This document shows positions 45,432-57,082 of a stretch of 64,000 nt of DNA, piece by piece (position 1 is the first letter of the stretch; the number at the start of each line of letters is the position of its first letter). The translations under genes were made by a program, and so were the position numbers. The notes beneath the pieces were generated by a model. That model was not told where the DNA came from. It saw nothing but the letters and a program-made list of their open reading frames with translations, and ran no database searches. This DNA is from Rhynchopus sp. YZ270_cl-10 (lineage: Eukaryota; Euglenozoa; Diplonemea; Diplonemida; Diplonemidae), in the NCBI GenBank assembly GCA_964035575.1, contig OZ037882.1:1352480-1416479 (forward strand), written 5' to 3'.

Positions 45432-45475
45432 ACACTATATATATTACCGGGTTTCAGGTCAAATGGATGGCAAGG
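45432..45475. other. Satellite-edge sequence R2, D2 copy
   Basis: Identical to the junction at 12457: ACACTATATATATTACCGGG followed by TTTCAGGTCAAATGG. Confidence 0.6.
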
Positions 45476-45506
45476 TGGCGGGTTATGGGGGTTGTGGGGG
45501 TTTGCG

Positions 45507-45735
45507 GGTCGTGGGGGTCATGGGGGTCGTGGGGGTCGTGGGGGTCGTGGGGGTCGTGGGGGTCGTGGGGGTCGTGGGGGTTGTGGGGGTCGTGGGGGTT
45601 GGGGGGGTCGTGGGGGTCGTGGGGGTCATGGGGGTCGTGGGGGTCGTGGGGGTCGTGGGGGTCGTGGGGGTCGTGGGGGTCGTGGGGGTTGGGGGGGTCG
45701 TGGGGGTTGTGGGGGTCGTGGGGGTCGTGGGGGTC
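45507..45735. repeat. 9-bp minisatellite (GTGGGGGTC)n, D2 copy
   Basis: Counterpart of 12531-12777, with a different number and order of the GTG/TTG/CAT variants. Confidence 0.95.
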
Positions 45736-45757
45736 ACTGTGAAAACCTGCAACCCAT

Positions 45758-47646
45758 AGCAATTATGGTTGGTCAGTGGGTTTGTAGGAGTGCCGTCACC
45801 ATAGGAATAATAATCTTAACATATATTAGCAATATTTTGTCCTGTGTATGCTGTGTATACTGTGTACAGTGTTTACACTGTGTACACTGTGTACACTGTG
45901 TACACTGTGTACACTGTGTATACTGTGTGTACCAGCAACCCTTGCCTTTTATGGTTGGTCAGTGGGTTTGTAGGAGTGTCGTCACCATAGGAATAATAAT
46001 CTTAACATGTATTAGCAATATTTTGTCCTGTGTATACTGTGTATACTGTGTACAGTGTTTACACTGTGTACACTGTGTACACTGTGTATACTGTGTGTAC
46101 CAGCAAGCCTTGTCTTTTACGGTTGGTCAGTGGGTTTGTAGGAGTGCCGTCACCATAGGAATAATAATCTTAACATATATTAGCAATATTTTGTCCTGTG
46201 TATGCTGTGTATACTGTGTACAGTGTTTACACTGTGTACACTGTGTACACTGTTTACACTGTGTATACCAGCAACCCTTGCCTTTTATGGTTGGTCAGTG
46301 GGTTTGTAGGAGTGCCGTCACCATAGGAATAATAATCTTAACATATATTAGCAATATTTTGTCCTGTGTATACTGTGTATACTGTGTACAGTGTGTACAC
46401 TGTGTACACTGTGTACACTGTTTACACTGTTTACACTGTTTACACTGTTTACACTGTGTATACCAGCACCCCTTGCCTTTTATGGTTGGTCAGTGGGTTT
46501 GTAGGAGTGCCGTCACCATAGGAATAATAATCTTAACATATATTAGCAATATTTTGTCCTGTGTATACTGTGCATACTGTATACAGTGTTTACACTGTGT
46601 ACACTATGTACACTATGTACACTGTGTATACTGTGTGTACCAGCAACCCATGCCTTTTATGGTTGGTCAGTGGGTTTGTAGGAGTGCCGTCACCACAGGA
46701 ATAATAATCTTAAAATATATTAGCAATATTTTGTCCTGTGTGTTCTGTGTATACTGTGTACAGTGTTTACACTGTGTACACTGTTTACACTGTGTATACT
46801 GTGTATACCAGCAACCCTTGTCTTTTATGGTTGGTCAGTGGGTTTGTAGGAGTGTCGTCACCATAGGAATAATAATCTTAAAATATATTAGCAATATTTT
46901 GTCCTGTGTGTTCTGTGTATACTGTGTACAGTGTTTACACTGTGTACACTGTTTACACTGTGTATACTGTGTATACCAGCAACCCTTGTCTTTTATGGTT
47001 GGTCAGTGGGTTTGTAGGAGTGTCGTCACCATAGGAATAATAATCTTAACATATATTAGCAATATTTTGTCCTGTGTATGCTGTGTATACTGTGTACAGT
47101 GTTTACACTGTGTACACTGTTTACACTGTGTATACTGTGTATACCAGCAACCCTTGTCTTTTATGGTTGGTCAGTGGGTTTGTAGGAGTGTCGTCACCAT
47201 AGGAATAATAATCTTAACATATATTAGCAATATTTTGTCCTGTGTATGCTGTGTATACTGTGTACAGTGTTTACACTGTGTACACTGTGTACACTGTGTA
47301 CACTGTGTACACTGTGTACACTGTGTACACTGTTTACACTGTTTACACTGTGTTTTCCAGCAACCCTTGCCTTTTATGGTTGGTCAGTGGGATTGTAGGA
47401 GTGCCGTCACCATAGGAATAATAATATTAACATATATTAGCAATATTTTGTCCTGTGTATGCTGTGTATACTGTGTACAGTGTTTTCACTGTGTATACTG
47501 TGTGTACCAGCAACCCTTGCCTTTTATGGTTGGTCAGTGGGTTTGTAGGAGTGTCGTCACCATAGGAATAATAATCTTAACATATATTAGCAATATTTTG
47601 TCCTGTGTATACTGTGTACACTGTGTAGTGCTCTGTGTACACTGTG
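45758..47646. repeat. Tandem array of 11 units (core + 9-bp minisatellite), D2 copy
   Basis: Unit starts are 45768, 45954, 46122, 46290, 46485, 46662, 46830, 46998, 47166, 47379 and 47529. Spacings of 150-213 bp all equal 6 modulo 9, as in D1. No stop occurs in one frame from the satellite through the whole array to 47804. Confidence 0.97.
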
Positions 47647-47655
47647 TGGAGCAAA

Positions 47656-47920
47656 GCCAAAAATCCCTGTATTTTCAATACAGGGATTTTTGGCCAGGAT
47701 CCTGGCTTTTATGGACAGAACGTAATTTATGGACAGATTTGTCAACATTTCTGTCCATAAATCCCAAAATGGCCAAAAACATGTTTTCAAATGGCTTACT
47801 GTAGTGGCTTCATCGGAGCAATGGCGTCAAAGTATGGTGGTCGTGGGCCCAAAAATACATAGTAGACATCAATTTACTTGGCCTACTGAGGTCTGTGGGT
47901 ACCCTTACAGGGTCATACAC
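47656..47920. repeat. Hairpin repeat family, copy 4 (D2 counterpart of 15752)
   Basis: Same 18-bp-arm hairpin, TTTATGGACAG cluster and conserved right part as at 15752-16015. One base is missing just after it (ACACAGG-AATTACTG). Confidence 0.85.
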
Positions 47921-48335
47921 AGGAATTACTGTGTAAACTCATAGTACGTGGGGTTCCCCCAGAACCCTTGTGCACCAGTCCAACATGTGTGATACACTAC
48001 TGTATCTCAGTCTCTATTAAGCAGGGCGGTCAGAATTCCTCACCTTGTATATTTGCATGTTGTAGTATGATGTTGGAAAGTAGAAGCTGATGTTGGCGTG
48101 TGGGTATGTTGGCAAAAGATTATGGAAGGAATAAAGGAATAGATTTTAGACAAGTGATAAAGCAAAAATACGGGTGCATTGGGTTTGATTGAACATTCCT
48201 TTTTTGTTTTTGTTGGAGCATTTGTTTTCATATCTCTGTATTTGAAGAAAACATTGACATGACAGGCTAGATGTGTCTTGTCGTCCCTCCCCAGTCTCAG
48301 TTTTTGTATTTCCTCCCTATATCCTTTAAAAAACC

Positions 48336-48881
48336 CTAGTTTCTTGACTTCATGGAGGATGACAGCCAGTCAAGTCCTTCATACAAACCTTCACCAGTTG
48401 CAGCGCAACTTCCCTGGATGTACCACTCCCGGAGCCTTAGAGAGTGCAGCCCAAGTTTGTCAGTCATTTCAGCTGGGGTCATCGCCTTTGGAAGATCCTG
48501 TTTGTTTGCAAGCACAAGAAGTGTTGCATCACGGATGGCATCATCTGTTGCCAGCTTGTGCAGCTCATCACGTGCAAGAGAGATTCTGTCCCTGTCGTTG
48601 CTGTCAACAACAAATATAATGCCATCAGTCCCCTCAAAGTAGTGGCGCCACAGCGGTCTCAGCTTGTCCTGGCCACCAACGTCCCACATAGTGAACTTGA
48701 GGTTCTTGTACTCCACTGTCTCCACATTGAACCCGATCGTCGGTATGGATGTGATCAAATCCCCTAACTTCAGCTTGTACAGCACAGTGGTCTTGCCAGA
48801 AGCATCGAGCCCCACCATCAGCATCTTCACATTCTTCTTCCCTGCAAAGAGAGTTGTCAGTGCAGAGGTAATGTTACCCAT
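48336..48881 (-). CDS. ADP-ribosylation factor (ARF1-like), D2 copy
   Basis: This 181-residue GTPase matches 16433-16978 except for L116I, outside the nucleotide-binding motifs. All GTP-binding motifs and Gly2 are kept, so both copies look functional. Confidence 0.97.
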   Translation of the reverse strand: MGNITSALTTLFAGKKNVKMLMVGLDASGKTTVLYKLKLGDLITSIPTIGFNVETVEYKNLKFTMWDVGGQDKLRPLWRHYFEGTDGIIFVVDSNDRDRISLARDELHKLATDDAIRDATLLVLANKQDLPKAMTPAEMTDKLGLHSLRLREWYIQGSCAATGEGLYEGLDWLSSSMKSRN

Positions 48882-50055
48882 GGTGAAAATATATGTGTCA
48901 CTTTTGTGTTACTGTAGTAATATGTGGGTGGAGTGGGTGGAGTGAGCGGAGGGGGTTGGTATGGGCTCAGTTCAGTGAGGTTGGAGAGTTTGTAGGAGTG
49001 TCCTCATCATAGAACATATAGGCTATGACCATCACTGTGTATACTGTGTATACTGTGTACAGTGTGTAAACCTGCAACTAATGCCTCTTATGGTTGGTCA
49101 GTGATTTTGTAGGAGTGCCGTCATCATAGAACATGTAGTTTGGAACATATAGGCCATGATCAGTACTGTGTTTGCTGTGTATACAAGTATACACAGTGTA
49201 TGGTGTGTATACAGTGTATACTATGTATACCTGATACTCATGCCTCTTATGGTTGGTCAGTGAGTTTGTAGGAGTGCCGTCATCATAGAACATGTAGTTT
49301 GGAACATATAGGCCATGATCAGTACTGTGTTTGCTGTGTATACAAGTATACACAGTGTATGGTGTGTATACAGTGTATACTATGTATACCTGATACTCAT
49401 GCCTCTTATGGTTGGTAGGAGTGCCATCATAGAAAGTGTTGTTTCCAACATATAGACTGCCGAAAATATTCTATAATAACCGTATAGGTTTTCTTGTCTT
49501 TTGTGCATGTTATATATTATGCGCAAAGGTTTGTGAGAGAAGGTAGCAGAGGGTATTGATGAATGCTATGGAGGCTTGGAAAGAGGTAGATTAGTTTCTG
49601 TTATTGTTAGTATGTGTTGGACAGAGGTATTATTGTTTCTGTGTAGTGTGTGTTGGGGTTTATGGGTGTTTCAAGCTTAACAGGGAAAATAGTATGTTTC
49701 TTTTTTATTTTTTCACTTTTTGGTTTTGTTTTTTGCTTTTGTTTCTGCTTTGGTGTTTTTTTTGTTTGCTGTCTTATTTTCTTTTGTATTCATGTCTCCT
49801 TTTATTATTTTGGTTTTATTTGTGTTAAAAATATATTAAATTTTGCTTTTTTGTTTGTATCATTTGTAATTTTTGCCGCATACGACGGAATATACAGTAC
49901 AATCAAATAAAAAAAATCCACACTACAGGCAAGTTCTCGCAATAACCCTATCCCCAACACCCCGAAAGTTTGTATTTGTTTTTTTTGTTTTGTCTTGATT
50001 TTTATTTTGCATTTTTTATTTTAAATTTTTTGTATTCATTTGTCGTTTTTTATGA
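48882..50055. other. ARF upstream region and actin 3' side, D2 copy
   Basis: Same content as 16979-18150, including the three diverged repeat-core units at about 48980-49425. There is a 2-bp insertion near 48986 and single-base changes inside the repeat units (CCGTCATCATAG for CCGTCACCATAG). There is no gene. Confidence 0.7.
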
Positions 50056-51229
50056 CTAGAAGCACTTCTTATGAACAATCCCTGGGCCACTCTCATCATA
50101 CTCCTCCTTCTTTACCCACATGGACGCAAAGGTGGAAAGGGAAGAGAGAATAGACCCTCCAATCCACACAGAGTACTTTCTCTCCGGTGGGGCAACAACC
50201 TTGATCTTCATGCTGTTTGGTGCCAGGTTTGTGACTTCCTTGGAAAGACGGTCTGCAAGCCCCTCGTACATGGTAGTTCCTCCTGAGAGAACAATGTTGG
50301 CGTACAAGTCCTTACGCACATCGATGTCACACTTCATGATGGAGTTGTACACCGTCTCATGGATGCCATTTGCCTCAAGCCCAATGAACTGTGGCTTGAA
50401 GAGTGCCTCAGGGCAACGGAATCTCTCTGAGCCCACTGTGATCACCTGTCCATCGGGAAGCTCGTAGTCCTTTTCCAACGACGATGATGACGAGGCCAGG
50501 GACATCTCCTCGTCAAAGTCCTGGTGGGTTTTTGGGTTTTCTTTTTCCTGTAAAAAATATGCATACCAAGGCAACGTAGGCGAGCTTTTCTTTCACATCA
50601 CGCACAATCTCGCGCTCTGCAGAGGTGACAAAGCTGTTACCACGTTCTGTCAGAAGCTTAATCATCCAGTCTGTCATGTCTCTTCCAGCCATGTCAATAC
50701 GAAGCACGGCGTGTGGCAGAGAGTACCCCTCGTAGATGGGAACTGTGTGGGTCACACCATCTCCTGAGTCAAGAACAATTCCTGTTGTGCGTCCAGACGA
50801 GTACAGGGACAGCACCGCCTGGATCCCAACGTACATTGCAGGGCTGTTGAACGTCTCAAACATGATCTGTGTCATCTTTTCACGGTTGGCCTTTGGGTTC
50901 ATGGGCGCTTCTGTGAGAAGCACAGGGTGATCCTCAGGTGCAACACGGAGCTCGTTGAAGAAGGTGTGGTGCCAGATCTTTTCCATGTCATCCCAGTTTG
51001 TGATGATACCATGCTCAATCGGATACTTGATCAGCAGAATACCACGCTTGGACTGTGCGTCGTCACCAATATAGGCTTCCTTCTTTGCCGTTCCCATCAT
51101 TGCTGCAGCAGTCTTTGGCCTTCCAACAATGGACGGAAACACGGACCTCGGGGCATCGTCTCCTGCGAAACCTGCCTTCACCATCCCAGACCCATTGTCA
51201 CAGACGATTGCTTGCTGGTCATCATCCAT
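50056..51229 (-). CDS. Actin, D2 copy (two exons)
   Basis: Exon 1 is 51229-50567, the intron 50566-50521 and exon 2 50520-50056. The 375-residue product is the same as from 18151-19324, so the locus contributes two identical actin proteins if both are real. Confidence 0.97.
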
Positions 51230-51472
51230 GTTGAAGTTTGTACGTGTTTAAGGGTATGTGTTGTTCTGTGGTTTGAGTCTGTGGGTATATACTTGTGGTG
51301 GGGGGGTTTGGGGGGTGGGCCACGTAGGGTGGGTGGTTCACGGTCAGGGCCACAACCCACACACACACAGCAGGGACCTCCAAACCCAGCGAGAAACCAG
51401 AAAACCAAGAGAAAACACCATGTGCACCAAAAAAAAGGCAAAATCCTGGAAAATTTTCCGAATGCAAAAATT

Positions 51473-51532
51473 GAGCTTTTATGGACAGAACCAAATTTAT
51501 GGACAGAATATCCGTAAAATCTGTCCATAAAT
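51473..51532. repeat. TTTATGGACAG motif cluster upstream of actin, D2 copy
   Basis: Two direct and one inverted copy of TTTATGGACAG, about 250 bp upstream of the actin start, as in D1 at 19568-19627. The flanking region 51230-52049 otherwise shows no gene. Confidence 0.65.
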
Positions 51533-52049
51533 TACAACCCCCCCGTGTGTTGTCTTAGGTGTTCCTGTGGTGAGAGGTGTGGAGACTTGCAAATGAGAGG
51601 ACTGGGGGGGTCAGTGGAGGATTCTGAGGACATTGCCTCATGCCTTTTGGGTTTGCGTGGGTTTGTGGGTGAGTAACACCACGGGAGTGCCTAGAACCTT
51701 TCCCTAGAAGCCTAGAAACCGAGAGAGTGTGAATGTATACTGCCCTTGTACACATGAAGTTGTGGTTCTCTGGTGAGCTGTGGTGTGATGTGTTGTTGTT
51801 TCTTGGCTGGGGGAAGGTAAAAAACTATGTCTAAGCAGAGGGAGTGGGGGAGATATCACTTTTTTTCTTTTTTCCTTCATTTTTGTGAAACAGTGCAAGC
51901 TCTTTATTTCTTTTTTTCTCTCTTTGCATCCTTCTTTATTTGATTTCTTTCTTTTTTTTCTTCTTTTTTTTATGTGAGGGTAGGTAGGGAGAGGGGTTCA
52001 CATATGGGTGACTGGTCATCTGGGTTTGCGGAACTGGTGTAGTTACATA

Positions 52050-53282
52050 TTATTGGGAATAGTAGAATGGCACGGTGCTGTATGGATCATGTCGGTACAC
52101 TGGCTGCTGTTGAGAAGTTGGCTTCATGTTGAACCCTATGTGCTGATTAAGAAAACGAGGTAGGCTGTGCTTCTGAGATGTGCTACTTGTGCTAGGTTTT
52201 ATATAGTTCTGACTTTCGTGGCAGAGAATTCTATCAGAAGAAGCCAGGCCAATACGCGTAGGCTGGTCGGGCCCTGCTGTCCACACAAATGTTTTATCGT
52301 GTCTGGAGAGAAACCGCATGAGAAGAGAGTGGCTTGGGAATAGAGAGTTTGTGAACACTTCAAATCCATTCAACTTCTGCAACAGCTCCTTCTGGGACAT
52401 GGGGCCTTCAGAGAGCATTCCTAGCAGGGCCTTTTTAAGATTTTCCTCATCTTCACGTTGGACTTTGCTTCTAGACTTGTCTATTTCGCGCACTGAAGAG
52501 AGCGGTGTTCCAAAGAGGCAGACACGTGCATCAGACTTTTTTATCTGTGGAGCAAGACAATTTTCAACAATATCCTCATCAGAATAGTGGAACAGAGAGA
52601 AGTCCTCAGGATGGGCCCTGAGAAATTCCTGCCAGGCACCACCGTAGCATTTCCCCACAACGTTGTCGTAGAGTGGACTCTCCTTCGCTTTGTTGCTCAG
52701 CACAATAGACCCCAGAGAACCTCTGCACACATTCAGCCGTGGGTTTTCCAAAATAGCTCTGACCTCTTTAACAAGTTGCCTCTCTGCGGACCCTTGCTTC
52801 ACATTGTCAATTGGCATGTGTTGAACCTTCACTGTGAATGTAGTTGGGTGGTATGCAATGTAGTGGCCAGAGTGTGATGCATCTTGAGATTGCACGAGGT
52901 TCCCAAGATCAACTTCAAAGTCCTCACGGCCTTCACAGGTACATTTCAGGGTTGCATTCCATGCACTCCCAGGAAGCGGATCATGAGTTGTGATAAAGAG
53001 AGCGTCAAGGCCAAGCCCGCCCTTTTCCCCAGTGATGTTTATGTCTTCATTAGCTGACACTGTGAGTGTTTCTTCTTTCCCTGGGAGCGGGAGGTTGCAA
53101 CGTATAAGTTGTAAGCCATTCAGCAGAACTGATGCGTATCCTCGCTCCACTGGATTGGTGGGTCCTGTAATGTCAGTGATGTTGAAGCAACCGCTGGGTT
53201 CAAAGTCTGAGTCTGTGTTTCCTATGCTGCCTCCTGCTGTTGATATGACAGAATACTGCTGAACAGAATCTACTGAGCTCAT
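52050..53282 (-). CDS. Unrecognised protein with possible winged-helix modules, D2 copy
   Basis: The 410-residue product appears identical to that from 20145-21377, with the same beta-rich N-terminal half, two possible winged-helix stretches and a Ser/Gln/Tyr-rich tail. Confidence 0.8.
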   Translation of the reverse strand: MSSVDSVQQYSVISTAGGSIGNTDSDFEPSGCFNITDITGPTNPVERGYASVLLNGLQLIRCNLPLPGKEETLTVSANEDINITGEKGGLGLDALFITTHDPLPGSAWNATLKCTCEGREDFEVDLGNLVQSQDASHSGHYIAYHPTTFTVKVQHMPIDNVKQGSAERQLVKEVRAILENPRLNVCRGSLGSIVLSNKAKESPLYDNVVGKCYGGAWQEFLRAHPEDFSLFHYSDEDIVENCLAPQIKKSDARVCLFGTPLSSVREIDKSRSKVQREDEENLKKALLGMLSEGPMSQKELLQKLNGFEVFTNSLFPSHSLLMRFLSRHDKTFVWTAGPDQPTRIGLASSDRILCHESQNYIKPSTSSTSQKHSLPRFLNQHIGFNMKPTSQQQPVYRHDPYSTVPFYYSQ

Positions 53283-53435
53283 TGTGTTCTTGTTGTGTTG
53301 ACAGTATATTTGTAGTAGTGGCCTGTGATGTGTTAGTCCGTTGAGTAAGACAATAAAAACTTAAAGAATACAAGAAAAACAGATGGAGGGATAAGTAATA
53401 ATTGGGATGGGTTGCAATATTATTTAATTTGGAGT

Positions 53436-53439
<4 letters not shown>

Positions 53440-53468
<29 letters not shown>
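53440..53468. repeat. 29-base T run unique to D2
   Basis: D1 has only CTTTATTTTTG at this place (21535-21545). The run lies in the spacer between two minus-strand genes and may be slippage or a sequencing artefact. Confidence 0.9.
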
Positions 53469-53495
53469 GTTTTCTTTTGTCTTGGTTTTTATTTA

Positions 53496-54161
53496 TTAAA
53501 CCCAGTGTGCAGCAAACCTGTTCAGTGCCATGAAGGTTATTTCAGATGCTGAGGGAGATAGGGTATCAACACTAGATTTGCTGCTCGATGTGCATTCCTG
53601 CCAGGTGTCTGCATAGGATTCACTGCTGGAGCAAGTACTGGAAGGGCAGAATGATGCAAGGTTCTCCAGGTCAAGTTCTCGGCATATATGGATGTTGATA
53701 CAACGCTCCCCCCATTTGCATCTCTTCAATTTGTTCAGCCCACAAATCCTGTTCTTTTGTACAATAATCTTGTCCCCCCGGCGCAAAAGCTCCTCCAAAC
53801 CTCTTGTACTGCTGAAATTGCTCACAGAGAGCAATGCTATATTGTCCTTTCCCTTCAACATGACGCATTTTTTGCTGACCCATTTTCCGGAATGAAGTGC
53901 GCAGCACTGGCCCGCCATTTCATCGCGAAGTCTGTCCACAGCATCTGGACTGACATGTAGTTGACGGCACGTCTTCTGTGACTTACATTTCCCTCTGTGA
54001 AATAGTATGCACACATTCAGTGGCCTATTTCCAAGGGTTCCTTGAAGATATGCTGTTCGTCCTTTCGTTTCACATGTTTCTGAAAAATGGAATGCAACAA
54101 GCTGGGCACGGTTTCCAGGGTCTCTTGCTTCTATCACTTTGCCTTCTAATAGTGTGTTCAT
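53496..54161 (-). CDS. CCCH zinc-finger protein, D2 copy
   Basis: This 221-residue product appears identical to that from 21571-22236, with both CX7CX5CX3H fingers intact. Confidence 0.9.
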   Translation of the reverse strand: MNTLLEGKVIEARDPGNRAQLVAFHFSETCETKGRTAYLQGTLGNRPLNVCILFHRGKCKSQKTCRQLHVSPDAVDRLRDEMAGQCCALHSGKWVSKKCVMLKGKDNIALLSVSNFSSTRGLEELLRRGDKIIVQKNRICGLNKLKRCKWGERCINIHICRELDLENLASFCPSSTCSSSESYADTWQECTSSSKSSVDTLSPSASEITFMALNRFAAHWV

Positions 54162-55002
54162 GTTGTGTTCAAAAAATGTGTGTTAGGCTGTGGTGTTTGG
54201 GTATGGAGGATGAAGGGTGCCTGGGTGGTTTACAAAAACAAGAGGGGAGTGTGAGGTAAAAAGAGATACACTTTGCCAGTCTGTTCTGTGAGTGTGCTTA
54301 CATACTTACTCTGCTGAGTGTTTACCCCTGGACACACCCAATAATATTTACATACAATAGCAAACCCGTAATAGTAAATATAATATTGCTAAAAAACTAC
54401 AGTATACACAGTATACACAGTATACACAGTATACACAGTATACACAGTATATTCTGCAAACCCGCAAACTCAACAACAACAAAATATTGCTAATATATGT
54501 TCAGATTACTATTCCTATGGTGACGGCACTCCTACAGACTCACTGACCAACCATAAAAGGCATGGGTTGCAGGTATACACAGTATACACAGTATACACAG
54601 TATACACAGTATACACAGTATACACAGTATACACAGTATACACAGTATACACAATATTGCTAATATATGTTCAGATTACTATTCCTATGATGACGGCACT
54701 CCTACAAACTCACTCACCAATAGAAAACACTGTAAAAACAGCAAAATTGACTACACAGGTTTACGAGTTGACTGGGTAGTTGTATATGTATTGGTGTTTC
54801 CCTGCGGTGTGGGATGTATGTAGGAGGGAATGCCACCTTACCCTTTAACCAAATTTAATTCAGGCATTAGATGGATGGAGATGAATTAGATTTGTGGTCT
54901 GTAGCCCAGGAGATACCATTTTTTTGGTAGGTCCTACTTAATATATTTCTCTTATTCATTCCCCTCCCCAGAAAATCCTACGACACAAACAAAAACAACA
55001 AC
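54162..55002. other. Divergent intergenic region, D2 copy, with two inverted repeat-core units
   Basis: As at 22237-22952, but with two reverse-orientation units instead of one. ACAGTATAC runs lie at about 54400-54450 and 54574-54650, and the CACTCCTACA(A/G)ACTCACT core at about 54527 and 54701. The extra unit has CATAAAAGGCATGGGTTGC, as in the large arrays. There is no gene. Confidence 0.75.
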
Positions 55003-55834
55003 ATGGACCCCAAGAAACCGACACCGTGGAGTGATGATTTGCAGTCCACCAATCTCCTTGCGGAAGCCCCGATGCTCCTTCCTACTCCAACTGAAGAAGG
55101 GCCTAATTCACAGCCGGATGATGAGCTCCCGGATGACGTTATCAGAAACAATGTGCTTAATGAGCCGGTTGATGATAGTCTTGCGGGTCTGATCACGGAT
55201 CTACATATCCAGATGGAGAAAACTAAAGAAATGTGCAGGCAACTCACAGAAGCTCACAACATGATCCGTTCAGCCCACAGCTTCTACACATCACTGGTAT
55301 GTAATATTACAGTTATTACTTTTAAATTCTTCTTAACACAGCATGAACGTGCGATTGAACACATCGTTAACCACCAAAACAAGAGGAGGAGGGTTGATAC
55401 ACCAAAGGTATAATGACTATTTGGTTTTATTCAACTGATACAAATAATAATCACAGCGCAATTCGAGGATGTCTCAGGAGGCTATAACACCTGAGACCCC
55501 CACACTTGAGACGCCCACACTTGAGACCCCCACAACACCGGAGGCCCCTCAGGCCCCCCCAACTCGTACTCGTACTCCAGCGAGGAGAGGAGTATGGGTT
55601 TGTGAAACGTGCAAGAAGGTTTGCGAAACCTTATCTGCACTTAATAACCACGTCAAAGTGCACGAGGAAAAATCTCCAAAACCCAGGAGGAATTACAAGA
55701 AAAAAAGCCCCCTGGTGACCACCCCCCAGGTTACCACACCCCAGGTTACCACACCCCAGGTTACCGCACCCCAGGTCACCACCCCCATCCCACTTCCAGA
55801 AGATGATGACGATGATGATGAAGAATATTTTTAG
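55003..55834 (+). CDS. Helitron-associated coiled-coil/C2H2 accessory protein, D2 copy
   Basis: Exons 55003-55296, 55342-55407 and 55457-55834, with the same 45- and 49-bp introns as D1. The finger and basic/acidic segments are unchanged. The P(Q/L)VT(T/A) tract has five units instead of four, so the frame is kept. Confidence 0.8.
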
Positions 55835-56287
55835 GAATTTTTATCATTATTTTTTACAGTAAATTTTTTTAGTAGTTGTAGTATTTGACAAAATGATCCC
55901 CGTAAAAAATAGTGCTTCTGCGCATTCCCCCGCTTTTTTTCCCCTACTCAATTTATATTTTATAAAAAAAAGTCCACACCCATGAGGCGAGCGTTTTGGC
56001 ATACGCTTGTAAGGACAGCCTTAAAAAAAACTTTCATCTGAAACAGAAGCGGTGTGGAAGCAAACAACAAACAATCTTTACTTTTTCCCTCCCGTTTTAT
56101 GACACCATAAAAGAGAAAGGTGTCGCTCGAGCATTGTCTTCTGTTTTTAATTTTTCCGTTTTATTTGTATATTTTTTCAGACACAAAATATCAGATACAA
56201 TAAAAAAATAGAAAAAAATTTTTTTTCTGAAATAACAAAGTACATTTTTATTTATCAGCAGAAGGAAGAATAACACACAAACAAACT
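55835..56287 (+). promoter_or_regulatory. Leader of the mini-Rep, D2 copy
   Basis: Same as 23770-24223, with one base fewer in an A/T run. There is no gene. Confidence 0.5.
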
Positions 56288-56764
56288 ATGACGTTCAACC
56301 CAATGTGGTATGAGATTCAGTCTAATCTGCTAGAAGGGGAGACAGCTATTGACCGTCCGGATCTGGTGCACCGCATCTTCTACCTCAAGGTGAAGGAGCT
56401 TGTAAATTATATCAGAGAAAAAAATGTTCTTGGGGATCACATTGCAATGGTGGTGGTGATGGAGTACCAGAAGAGGGGTCTGTCTCATGCTCACGCAATT
56501 CTTTGGAAAGACAACAGAACATCACCGAAGAACCCTTTAAATGTGGATCACATTGTACAACTCCCGGGACCATTCGCACACCCAAACCTCTACAAAGCTT
56601 TCAGTCAGTATCTGATGAACGACAGGTGGGTGGTTCAATACAATCTTCTCCTGAAATATCGGCGCCACAGAAACAATGAGGAAGTGCGCGGGGTCCTTGT
56701 TGTTAAGTATTTGTTTAAATACTTATTCAAGGGGGAGCCTGTGACAGGTCTATTGATGCAATGA
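56288..56764 (+). CDS. Stand-alone mini-Rep, D2 copy
   Basis: This 158-residue frame is the same as 24224-24700 except for P66S, which changes the HUH motif from GLPHAHAILW to GLSHAHAILW. The two metal-binding histidines and both tyrosines remain. The change of a usually conserved proline hints at relaxed constraint. Confidence 0.75.
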   Translation: MTFNPMWYEIQSNLLEGETAIDRPDLVHRIFYLKVKELVNYIREKNVLGDHIAMVVVMEYQKRGLSHAHAILWKDNRTSPKNPLNVDHIVQLPGPFAHPNLYKAFSQYLMNDRWVVQYNLLLKYRRHRNNEEVRGVLVVKYLFKYLFKGEPVTGLLMQ

Positions 56765-57082
56765 TTTGTGTGATAGAGTTGTGAACATTAACATAAGGGA
56801 TAAAAAAAGAAAACAAAATACAAAATAGCGATAAGTGGGGATATGTCTTTGTGGGCTTGCGGGTTTTCGGGTTTTTTTGTCTCAGTTACTTTTTGTTTGT
56901 TATTTATTTGTTTTCCGAATTTTTCCTACTCTTCCAATATATTTGTATATTTTGTCAGACACAGAATATCAAATCACATAATACAACAACAAAAAAGGAA
57001 TGTCCTATTTTTCCAATAATTCTGAGAACATTTTTATCCATCATCAGTCATTACAAACAGAAAAACATAACACACCATAACT
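56765..57082 (+). promoter_or_regulatory. HelB upstream leader, D2 copy
   Basis: Same as 24701-25018, including the GCGGGTTTTCGGGTTT fragment and the leader shared with the mini-Rep. There is no gene. Confidence 0.5.

Noticed and set aside
44801-47804. A 1001-codon open frame through satellite, minisatellite and tandem array
   Set aside because: It has no ATG before the repeats, and each part is open simply because of unit length. Treated as non-coding, with the array frame kept as a low-probability finding.
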